Shown: in pieces, positions 23,017 to 28,889 of the stretch
Numbering within the stretch: position 1 is the first letter of the stretch
How the letters are laid out: every line of letters starts with the position of its first letter
DNA from: Actinophytocola sp036402745
GTDB taxonomy: Bacteria > Actinomycetota > Actinomycetes > Mycobacteriales > Pseudonocardiaceae
DNA: 39,618 bases
Direction of reading: 5' to 3'
Assembly (NCBI RefSeq): GCF_036402745.1
Contig: NZ_DASWSJ010000305.1
Location: forward strand, 1 to 39,618
Notes under the pieces: generated by a model
Told to the model about the DNA's origin: nothing
What the model saw: only the letters and a program-made list of their open reading frames with translations
Database searches by the model: none
Program-made: the position numbers and the translations under genes

Positions 23017-23036
23017 GGCGATCGGCGCTGATCGCC
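23017..23036. terminator. Hairpin downstream of the small-protein pair
   Basis: GGCGATC and GATCGCC (23017-23023, 23030-23036) form a perfect 7-bp stem with a 6-nt loop. It lies 3 bp past the stop of the minus-strand gene ending at 23040 and in the convergent gap with merR. The rest of 22875-23016 holds no gene I can support. Confidence 0.55.
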
Positions 23037-23039
23037 GGG

Positions 23040-23384
23040 TCAGCGGGTGGGATCGGGCAGGCGGAAGGGGTTCCGGAGCGGGCGGGTGCGCTCGCGGTGC
23101 GAAAGGCCTTCGCCGATCAGTTGTTCGTGGGCCGAGCGCCATACCTGGCACGGCCAGCGGCGGGCGCGGAGCCCGTGCTGGCAGGCCGCACAGCGACCGT
23201 CGGGGTCGGCGCGGTGGGTTCGCAGGAGCAGGCGCCACCCGTCGGCGAGGCGGCGGAGCTCCGTGCGGGCCAAGGGAAGCAGGGTGGACGCGTCGGCCTG
23301 GCCGGCCGCCCTGTCGAGCATGTCGAGGCGGTGCAGCACCGCGCGGCGGACGGTGTCGTCCTTTCCGGGCCACATGGCGCTCAC
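23040..23384 (-). CDS. Putative zinc-binding small protein, function unknown
   Basis: A 114-aa basic protein. The first half is helical (VRRAVLHRLDMLDRAAG, LARTELRRLADGWRLLL). The second half has a candidate metal site: C65 and C68 (GRCAACQ), C79 (RWPCQVW) and H86 (RSAHEQL), a CX2C-X10-C-X6-H pattern. I recall similar WPCxVWxxAH proteins among Pseudonocardiaceae hypotheticals, without a function. The start GTG overlaps the stop of the upstream 66-aa gene (GTGA, 23381-23384), so the two are co-translated. A hairpin follows the stop. No known domain can be named. Confidence 0.75.
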   Translation of the reverse strand: MSAMWPGKDDTVRRAVLHRLDMLDRAAGQADASTLLPLARTELRRLADGWRLLLRTHRADPDGRCAACQHGLRARRWPCQVWRSAHEQLIGEGLSHRERTRPLRNPFRLPDPTR

Positions 23385-23581
23385 CCCGCCCGTCGGTCCT
23401 GGGCGCGGACGGCTGCCTGGTCGAGCGTGAGCCCCAACCCCCGAGCCTGCTGCGCGGACAGCACCGCGGCGGCTCCGGGCGGGGGCACCAGGACGACTCT
23501 CTCGTCCTCGACCAACACCATCAACGCGCGGTCCCGGCCGAACGGATCGTTGCAGCTAACGGACCAGCGAGGTTCAGTCAC
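23381..23581 (-). CDS. Small hypothetical protein, first gene of a coupled pair
   Basis: A 66-aa protein with one predicted beta-rich N-terminal part (RALMVLVEDERVVLVPPPG) and a helical C-terminal part (LSAQQARGLGLTLDQAAVRA). No family is recognised. GTG 23581 has no clear Shine-Dalgarno, so the mRNA may be leaderless. It overlaps the putative zinc protein by GTGA; the tight coupling suggests that the two act together, possibly as a complex. The flanks are noncoding: 165 bp toward merR and about 660 bp of structured DNA on the other side. Confidence 0.7.
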   Translation of the reverse strand: MTEPRWSVSCNDPFGRDRALMVLVEDERVVLVPPPGAAAVLSAQQARGLGLTLDQAAVRAQDRRAG

Positions 23582-23832
23582 CGTAACGACATCGGCCCGC
23601 GAAACGCCCGACCAAAGTGGTAATCGCCAGCTTCACTCCATTGCTCGCTAACTCACTCGATCGTGGGTCGGGTCCCGGGAAGAGTGAAGGTGTGAGTAGC
23701 CGTCGCGGCCAGTAGCGCTACGGACGATCTTCGTAGCCACAAGGCAATGCAGAGGCCATGTCGTTATGTACGAAAGGCAAAACGCTGCCCCCGGTTGCAG
23801 CGCTGTCGACACATACGGCATATCCTGCACTT

Positions 23833-23950
23833 GGCGGCCCGCTCCCAGTGACCCCCAGGCTGGTTGAGCGGGCCGCCCCCGAAACCTCCGCTGTTCGGTG
23901 TCCCTTCGGGGCGCCTTCCCTCTCGACGGCCCTGGGGGGCGACCCCCCAG
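23833..23950. ncRNA. Cluster of three hairpins, candidate structured RNA or REP-like element
   Basis: Three stems lie within 118 bp. (a) GGCGGCCCGCTC/GAGCGGGCCGCC, a perfect 12-bp stem (23833-23844 with 23866-23877) with an inner CCAG/CTGG. (b) GGTGTCCC-TTC-GGGGCGCC (23897-23915), eight pairs including two G-U. (c) CTGGGGGG-CGA-CCCCCCAG (23932-23950), perfect. Upstream on the plus strand TTGCAG (23795-23800) and a -10-like CATATC (23819-23824) could start a transcript near 23831. No open frame here looks real. It could be a small RNA, a terminator array or a dispersed palindromic repeat; the sequence alone cannot decide. Confidence 0.35.
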
Positions 23951-24008
23951 ACCCCCACGGTGCGAGCTCCTCTCGACCCGGCGCTGGTCTGTCGGGCGTT
24001 GACCAGCC

Positions 24009-24080
24009 GCTTCGCTTCGCTCGCTTCCCTTTGCTCGCTTCGCTTTGCTTCGCTCGCGTTCCGCTTGGCTCGCTCGCTTT
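24009..24080. repeat. Degenerate GCTTCGCTCGC tandem repeat
   Basis: About 72 bp made of variants of GCTTCGCTCGC and CGCTTTGCTCG, with 5-6 bp periodicity. On the minus strand it reads as (GCGAA/GCGAGC)n purine-rich RNA. It is noncoding and lies between the hairpin cluster and the 3' flank of ald. The repeat is imperfect, so it is not a recent expansion. Confidence 0.7.
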
Positions 24081-24240
24081 GTGTGGGGTGGGGGGTGCGC
24101 GGGCGCGTGCGGGGGCGGGCTCTGGTCTTCGGTTGGTGGGCGGGGCTGGGCCGCGTCGTCGGTCTCCGTATTGGGGCTGGTGGTTTTTGGTGGGAGGTGG
24201 GGGTTCTTTGTTGCTTGTTCTCTTGGGGGGCTTGTGTTGA
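24081..24240 (-). promoter_or_regulatory. C-rich, G-poor ald 3' region, Rho-entry-like
   Basis: Directly after the ald stop, the minus-strand RNA is A/C-rich with many CCC runs and few G for roughly 70 nt (24240 to about 24170), then stays C-rich to about 24081. No intrinsic hairpin is seen near the stop. A C>G, unstructured stretch is what Rho utilisation sites look like, so Rho-dependent termination of ald is plausible. On the plus strand the same DNA has several G-tracts. Confidence 0.4.
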
Positions 24241-25356
24241 TTAGTTGAGGAATTCGGTCAACTTCGTGTGGGGGAGGTTGTGAGAGTCCGCCACCGGGGC
24301 GTTCGTCAGGGCGCCTGCGTGCGTGTTCAGGCCCAGGGCCAGGGCCGCGTCCGCCTTCAGCGCCTCGTGCCAGCCCTGGTTCGCCAGGGAGACCGCGTAC
24401 GGCAGGGTGACGTTCGTCAGGGCGTACGTCGACGTCCTCGGCACCGCGCCGGGCATGTTCGCCACGCAGTAGAAGACCGAGCCGTGCACGAGGTACGTCG
24501 GGTCCGCGTGCGTCGTCGGCCTCGAGTCGGCGAAGCAGCCACCCTGGTCGATCGCGATGTCCACCAGGACACTGCCCGGCTTCAGCTGCGCCACCAGCTC
24601 GTTGCTGATCAGCTTCGGCGCCCGCGCGCCCGGCACCAGGACCGCGCCGATCACCAGATCGGCCTCGCGGGCGGCCTGCTCCACCGCGTACTTGTTCGAC
24701 GTGATCGTCCGGACCTGTCCGCGGAACTGGTGGTCGATCTGGCGCAGCCGGTCGACGTTCGTGTCCAGCACCTGGACGCTCGCGCCCATGCCCAGCGCGA
24801 TCGTCGCCGCGTTCAGGCCCGCCACGCCGCCGCCGATGACCACCACGCGCGCCGGCGCCACGCCCGGCACCCCGCCCGGGAGGACCCCCCGGCCACCCGA
24901 CGGACGCATCAGCGAGTACGCACCCACCTGCGGCGCGAGCCGCCCGGCCACCTCCGACATCGGCGCCAGCAGCGGCAGCGCGCCCGACGGCGTCTGCACC
25001 GTCTCGTACGCGACCGCCGTCGTGCCGGCCGCCATCAGGGCCTTCGTCAGCGCCTCGTCCGCCGCCAGGTGCAGGTATGTGAACAGCACCTGGTCCGACC
25101 GCAGCCGCGGGTACTCCTCCTCGATCGGCTCCTTCACCTTGAGGACCAGCTCACCCTCGGCCCACACGTCCTCCGCCGCCGCCAGCACCTTCGCGCCGGC
25201 CGCCAGGAACTCCTCGTCCGGGATCGACGAGCCCACCCCGGCTCCGGCCTCCACGAACACGTCGTGCCCGTGCGTCGTCAGCTCGTGCACCCCCGCAGGT
25301 GTCAGCGCCACGCGATATTCGTGGTTCTTGATCTCACGGGGAACGGCGACCTTCAC
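24241..25356 (-). CDS. ald: L-alanine dehydrogenase (Ald)
   Basis: A 371-aa NAD-dependent enzyme interconverting L-alanine with pyruvate and ammonia. The N-terminal substrate region (PREIKNHEYRVALTPAGV, then VLKVKEP with the substrate Lys and YLHLAADEAL with the catalytic His) and the Rossmann segment VIGGGVAGLNAATIALGMGA are complete. SVLVDIAIDQGGCF carries the second catalytic Asp, and TYALTNVTLPY is typical. The GTG at 25356 is preceded by GGGAGGAAG. The upstream gene on the same strand is a PucR-type regulator, a likely controller. In aerobic growth Ald probably degrades alanine; under oxygen or NAD+ stress it can run in reverse. Confidence 0.97.
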   Translation of the reverse strand: MKVAVPREIKNHEYRVALTPAGVHELTTHGHDVFVEAGAGVGSSIPDEEFLAAGAKVLAAAEDVWAEGELVLKVKEPIEEEYPRLRSDQVLFTYLHLAADEALTKALMAAGTTAVAYETVQTPSGALPLLAPMSEVAGRLAPQVGAYSLMRPSGGRGVLPGGVPGVAPARVVVIGGGVAGLNAATIALGMGASVQVLDTNVDRLRQIDHQFRGQVRTITSNKYAVEQAAREADLVIGAVLVPGARAPKLISNELVAQLKPGSVLVDIAIDQGGCFADSRPTTHADPTYLVHGSVFYCVANMPGAVPRTSTYALTNVTLPYAVSLANQGWHEALKADAALALGLNTHAGALTNAPVADSHNLPHTKLTEFLN

Positions 25357-25384
25357 GACTTCCTCCCGACTAGGCCAGCTGGGT

Positions 25385-25390
25385 GTTATA
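25385..25390 (-). promoter_or_regulatory. Candidate ald -10 element
   Basis: TATAAC on the minus strand, 29 bp before the ald GTG, in the 133-bp gap after pucR. No good -35 lies at 17-19 bp, which fits an activator-dependent promoter. The odd palindrome CCACAGTGG (25393-25401) sits immediately upstream of the -10 and is a possible binding site. Confidence 0.45.
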
Positions 25391-25489
25391 GACCACAGTG
25401 GATTAACGATGGGTAATAGTCATCGTCCTCCGGGCACCAGGATGACGCCAATCGCTCGTGCCACGGGCACAATTCTGCTGGAGCCCGGC

Positions 25490-27034
25490 TCAACGCCAGC
25501 GCAACGCCGTCAGCTGGGTGAGCAGGGCCAGCCGCACGTCTGGATCGTCCAGGTCGACGGCGGTCAGCTCGACCAGCTTGGCCATCCGGTACCGCAGCGT
25601 GTTGGGGTGGATCCGCAGCGACCGGCTCGCCGCGCGCGGGTCGCCGGGATGGCGCAGCCACTCGTACAGGGTGTCCACGTACGACGTGCCCGAACCCTCG
25701 TCCTGCGCGCGCAACACCGACAGCGGCCCGAACTCCGTGGCGCCCGCCCCCGCCGCGGCCACCGCCGCCCGGTGCAGCACGAGCACCGGCCAGGCCTGCT
25801 CGTGGCTGGTCACCGGCCCGCTGAGGAGCCCGGCCCGCAGCAGCGACAACGTCTCCTCGGCCAGCGCCATCGACCCGGCGAGGTCCGCGAGCCGCACCGC
25901 CGGCCCGGCCGCGACCAGCGGCGGCGTCCGGTCGTCGGTCAGCGCCGCCCGCAGCGCGGGCCAGCCACCCTCGCCCTCCCGGTCCGGCACCACCGCGAAG
26001 AGCACGTCGTGCAGCTCCGCCACCGCCGGCCGGCGCCCGACCCCGGCGGTGATCCGCTCCCACAGCGCGAGCCGCATGCCCTCGGCGCCGAGCGGGTCGT
26101 CGGCCCGGCTCGCGATCGCGACCACCCGGTGCGGCTCGTCGGCCAGGTTCAGCTCCGCCGCGGCCAGCCGCACGCTGCCCCGCCCCTCGAGCACGGCCTT
26201 CACCAGCTCGGCCGACCGGCGGCGCTCGGCGTCCTCGGTGGCCCGGCGGCGCAGCAGGTGCAGCGCGACGACCGGCGCGGTGTCGGCGAACGCGGCCGCC
26301 CGCTCGTCGGCCACCGGCCCGGTGACCACCGCCCACATCGAGCCGAGCAGCTCGCCGCCCATCCGGATCGGCACGATCAGCCGGGGCAGCGTGCCATCCT
26401 GCTGCGCCGGCACGAAGATCGTCGTCCGGCCGCGGGACAGCTCCCGGAACACGCCCCGCGAGCGGAACCGGGCGAGCACGTCGTCCGGGACGCGGCGGCC
26501 CATGATCGTCGACACCCGGGCGGAGTCCGTGCGGTCCTGGCGGGCCGAGTAGGCGAGGACGCGGGAGTTGGCGTCCTCGATCGTCACCGGCGCGTCGACG
26601 ACCGCCGCGGCCGCGTCGGCGAGCCGGAAGAGGTCGCCGAGGCCACTCGACCGGGGGTCACCCTCCAGCTCGTCGGCCGCCGCGTCGAGCACGGACCGCA
26701 ACAACCAGACGACCTGCGCCCACGCGGCGGCGGCGTGCACCTCGACGACCGCGACCTCGGCCGTCTGCGCGGCGGTCCGCACCGCGCCGCGGGCCGGGAG
26801 GGGCGGCTTGAGCAGCACCGCCGCCGCGCCCTGCGCGCCGCAGTGCCGGACGAGCTCGACGGCGTCCTTCGCGTTGTGCACCGAGACGCCGAGGACCAGG
26901 TCGCCGTCGCCGACCTGGTCCTTGCGTCCGGGCTCGGCGATGACGACGTCGCTGACGTGCGTGGCCCTGCCCGCGAGCCGGACGTGCAGCAGCGTCGGAC
27001 CCACCCGGTCCACCACACCCTGCACGGTGATCAT
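25490..27034 (-). CDS. PucR-family transcriptional regulator, probable ald regulator
   Basis: A 514-aa regulator. The N-terminal purine-catabolism-type domain (about 1-120, TVQGVVDRVGPTLLHVRLAG) is followed by a GAF-like middle region (VTIEDANSRVLAYSARQ, LPRLIVPIRMGGELLGSMWAVV), a GGDEF-related central domain and the C-terminal PucR helix-turn-helix (ASRSLRIHPNTLRYRMAKLV, near 465-490). The ATG at 27034 is chosen because GGAGG precedes it by 5 nt; GTG 27040 is the alternative. Its position just upstream of ald, same direction, suggests that it activates ald in response to an amino acid; the ligand is not evident. Confidence 0.9.
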   Translation of the reverse strand: MITVQGVVDRVGPTLLHVRLAGRATHVSDVVIAEPGRKDQVGDGDLVLGVSVHNAKDAVELVRHCGAQGAAAVLLKPPLPARGAVRTAAQTAEVAVVEVHAAAAWAQVVWLLRSVLDAAADELEGDPRSSGLGDLFRLADAAAAVVDAPVTIEDANSRVLAYSARQDRTDSARVSTIMGRRVPDDVLARFRSRGVFRELSRGRTTIFVPAQQDGTLPRLIVPIRMGGELLGSMWAVVTGPVADERAAAFADTAPVVALHLLRRRATEDAERRRSAELVKAVLEGRGSVRLAAAELNLADEPHRVVAIASRADDPLGAEGMRLALWERITAGVGRRPAVAELHDVLFAVVPDREGEGGWPALRAALTDDRTPPLVAAGPAVRLADLAGSMALAEETLSLLRAGLLSGPVTSHEQAWPVLVLHRAAVAAAGAGATEFGPLSVLRAQDEGSGTSYVDTLYEWLRHPGDPRAASRSLRIHPNTLRYRMAKLVELTAVDLDDPDVRLALLTQLTALRWR

Positions 27035-27120
27035 CCGCACCTCCGTCCCGCTGGCATGATCGTCCCCCCAACGGGCCCGTCGGGCGAGACTGGGCGGGCG
27101 ACGTCACTGGGCGAGCAGGG

Positions 27121-27561
27121 TCAGGCGTCGGGTGGGGTGTGGCGGATGATCTCGTCCGGAGTCAGCTCCTCGCGGCGGGTGGACAGGGCCCACCGGTGCC
27201 CGAACGGGTCGACGACGATGCCGTACCGCTCGCCGAAGAACATCTCGCGCACCGGCATCTCGACCGTGGCACCGGCGAAGATCGCGCGGCGGGCCAGGTC
27301 GTCGACGTCGTCGACCTCGAGCAGCAGGAGTACCGGGCTGCCGCCCACGCTCGGCGGGGCCAGCGCGTTCAGCCGCGGGACCTCCTCGCTGACCAGCAGC
27401 CGGCCGCCGCCGACGGCGAGCTCGATGAACAGGACCGTCCCGTCCGGGAGCACGTTGCGGAAGAGCTCCACCGCGCCGAACGCCGTGCGGTAGAAGGAGA
27501 TCGCGGCGGTCACGTCCCGCACGAACAGGTGCGGGCTGAGCGCGTGCGCCCTGCTCCTCAC
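27121..27561 (-). CDS. VOC-superfamily protein (PhnB/glyoxalase-like)
   Basis: A 146-aa protein of the vicinal oxygen chelate fold: two beta-alpha-beta-beta-beta modules, ALSPHLFVRDVTAAISFYRTAFGAVEL and EVDDVDDLARRAIFAGATVEMP...YGIVVDPFGHRWALS. It belongs to the PhnB-like group annotated as glyoxalase or bleomycin resistance; the substrate cannot be read from the sequence. Its GTG overlaps the padR stop (GTGA, 27558-27561), so padR and this gene form a unit in which PadR probably controls the VOC protein. Confidence 0.88.
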   Translation of the reverse strand: MRSRAHALSPHLFVRDVTAAISFYRTAFGAVELFRNVLPDGTVLFIELAVGGGRLLVSEEVPRLNALAPPSVGGSPVLLLLEVDDVDDLARRAIFAGATVEMPVREMFFGERYGIVVDPFGHRWALSTRREELTPDEIIRHTPPDA

Positions 27562-27911
27562 GCCGTGTCCCGCCGGTGCAGCAGACCCGCCCCGGCCGCC
27601 ACGTCGACGAGCCGGGCCAGCAGCTCGGTCTCGCGGGTGGCGGCGGCCACGCCCAGCGCGGTGAGCCGGTAGTTACGCCGGCGGGCGTCGTGCGGCTCGT
27701 CGCCCTCGCCGCCGGCGACCTCCTCGACCAGGCCGTCGGCGACCAGCCGGGCGATCGTGCGGTACAGCGTGCCGGGGCCGAGCTGGACCGCCCCGGCGGT
27801 GACCTCGTCGATGAACCGCATCACCGCGTAGCCGTGCGCCCGGCCACCCGCGAGCGCCAGCAGCACCTGGTAGCCGGCCGGGGTGAGCGGTGGCGGGTTG
27901 CCCTCGGTCAT
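27558..27911 (-). CDS. PadR-family transcriptional regulator
   Basis: A 117-aa winged-helix repressor: AGYQVLLALAGGRAHGYAVMR, GPGTLYRTIARLVADGLVEEV and RRNYRLTALGVAAATRE are the PadR DNA-binding core and wing. The short C-terminal helix is the dimerisation part. The ATG at 27911 fits a leaderless mRNA with TATTGT (27923-27918) as -10; GTG 27917 is possible. It is divergent from a VOC gene and overlaps another, so it likely represses both from the 56-bp intergenic region. Confidence 0.9.
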   Translation of the reverse strand: MTEGNPPPLTPAGYQVLLALAGGRAHGYAVMRFIDEVTAGAVQLGPGTLYRTIARLVADGLVEEVAGGEGDEPHDARRRNYRLTALGVAAATRETELLARLVDVAAGAGLLHRRDTA

Positions 27912-27935
27912 GTCCACACAATACAGTCCAGCATT

Positions 27936-27943
27936 GATATATC
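27936..27943. promoter_or_regulatory. AT-rich palindrome between padR and the VOC gene, possible PadR operator
   Basis: GATATATC is a perfect palindrome in an AT-rich island flanked by CATT...AATG half-sites (27932-27950). It lies midway between the divergent padR and VOC promoters, where a PadR dimer would be expected. The VOC gene has a strong AGGAGGGG ribosome site at 27957-27964. Confidence 0.4.
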
Positions 27944-27967
27944 CGGAATGGCTATAAGGAGGGGACC

Positions 27968-28360
27968 ATGATCCGCGGGGTCAACCAGGTCGTGCTGTAC
28001 GTCGACGACCAGGAGAAGGCCAGGCAGTTCTGGGTCGACACGATGGGCTTCGAGCTGGCCGAGGACTCCCCGTACGGGGACGAGCGCTGGCTCTCGGTGC
28101 GCACGCCGGACGGCAACACCAAGCTCGTGCTGAGCAAGCGGCAGCCGGGCTGGTCGGCCGGGGTGGAGCGGGACGGCGTGCCGAACTCGCCGGTGTTCTT
28201 CTACGCCGACGACGTCGAGGCCGCCTACCGCGAGCTGTCCGCGAAGGGCGTGTCGTTCCCGGAGCCGCCGTCGAAGCAGTTCTTCGGCTGGTGGTCGATG
28301 TTCGAGGACCCGGACGGCACCCGCTACGCGCTGGGCCAGCGCTGGGGGTCCGACGCCTAG
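27968..28360 (+). CDS. VOC-superfamily glyoxalase-like protein
   Basis: A 130-aa VOC protein: VNQVVLYVDDQEKARQFWVDTMGF is the first module, and FFYADDVEAAYRELSAKGVSFPEPP...FEDPDGTRYALGQRW the second. The E/H-type metal ligands are not all present, so a metal-bound enzyme or a binding protein are both possible. It is divergent from padR. Its stop shares the CTAG palindrome with the convergent gene ending at 28357. The strong ribosome site AGGAGGGG suggests high expression. Confidence 0.88.
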   Translation: MIRGVNQVVLYVDDQEKARQFWVDTMGFELAEDSPYGDERWLSVRTPDGNTKLVLSKRQPGWSAGVERDGVPNSPVFFYADDVEAAYRELSAKGVSFPEPPSKQFFGWWSMFEDPDGTRYALGQRWGSDA

Positions 28361-28854
28361 GAGAGCGCGCGGGTGATCCAGTCGGCGACCGGGAGGTCCC
28401 GGCTGGTGCACTCGTGGGACAGCCGGATGGTCCAGCGCAGGGCCTGGACCATCAGCGTCACCATCTCTTCCGGTGCCGCGTTGGCCAGGGCGATCTCGAT
28501 GTGCGTCTTGGCCGCCTCGGTGTCGCCGTGGACCTCGGCCAGCAGCGTCCGCACGGCGGTGCGGACCGGGGGGTCCGCCTCGTCGATGGGGACCTCCTGG
28601 CCGTCGTTGTCGTAGACCTGCATCTTCACCGGGGCCGTGCCGCCGGACCCGAGCGCGGCGACCATCGCGCTGCACTCGTGGAACAACAGCAGCATCAGCT
28701 CCTGCGCGTCCTCGACGCTTGCCGGGTTCGCCCGGAACGTGGCGGTGACCCGCTCGGCCGCGTCCTCCTCGGCGCCGGCGTTCATCGCCGCGAGCGCCTT
28801 GCTCGCCGCGTCCACGAGCCTTCTGTCCCGGTCGGGGTCGGAGTGTGGGTCCAC
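28357..28854 (-). CDS. Hypothetical protein downstream of the GGDEF/EAL gene
   Basis: A protein of about 165 aa with no recognised domain. It is largely helical and acidic: DPHSDPDRDRRLVDAASKALAAM, ASVEDAQELMLLLFHECSAM, then a short beta-like VKMQVYDNDGQEVPI and EMVTLMVQALRWTIRLSHE. The GTG at 28854 has GGAAG 8 nt upstream; ATG 28869 is an alternative. It begins 35 bp after the GGDEF/EAL stop on the same strand, so the two probably share a transcript. It may be a partner of that protein. Its stop overlaps the convergent VOC gene in CTAG. Confidence 0.75.
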   Translation of the reverse strand: MDPHSDPDRDRRLVDAASKALAAMNAGAEEDAAERVTATFRANPASVEDAQELMLLLFHECSAMVAALGSGGTAPVKMQVYDNDGQEVPIDEADPPVRTAVRTLLAEVHGDTEAAKTHIEIALANAAPEEMVTLMVQALRWTIRLSHECTSRDLPVADWITRALS

Positions 28855-28889
28855 GGCCACATCTTCCATCAGTGTCGGTCGAGCTGGGC

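Noticed and set aside
23833..23877. Riboswitch at the first stem
   Set aside because: No gene follows on the plus strand and no known riboswitch core motif is recognisable.
23758..24240. Open frame over the hairpin and repeat region
   Set aside because: It translates the stems, tandem repeat and G/T-rich tract into low-complexity peptide; no ribosome site.
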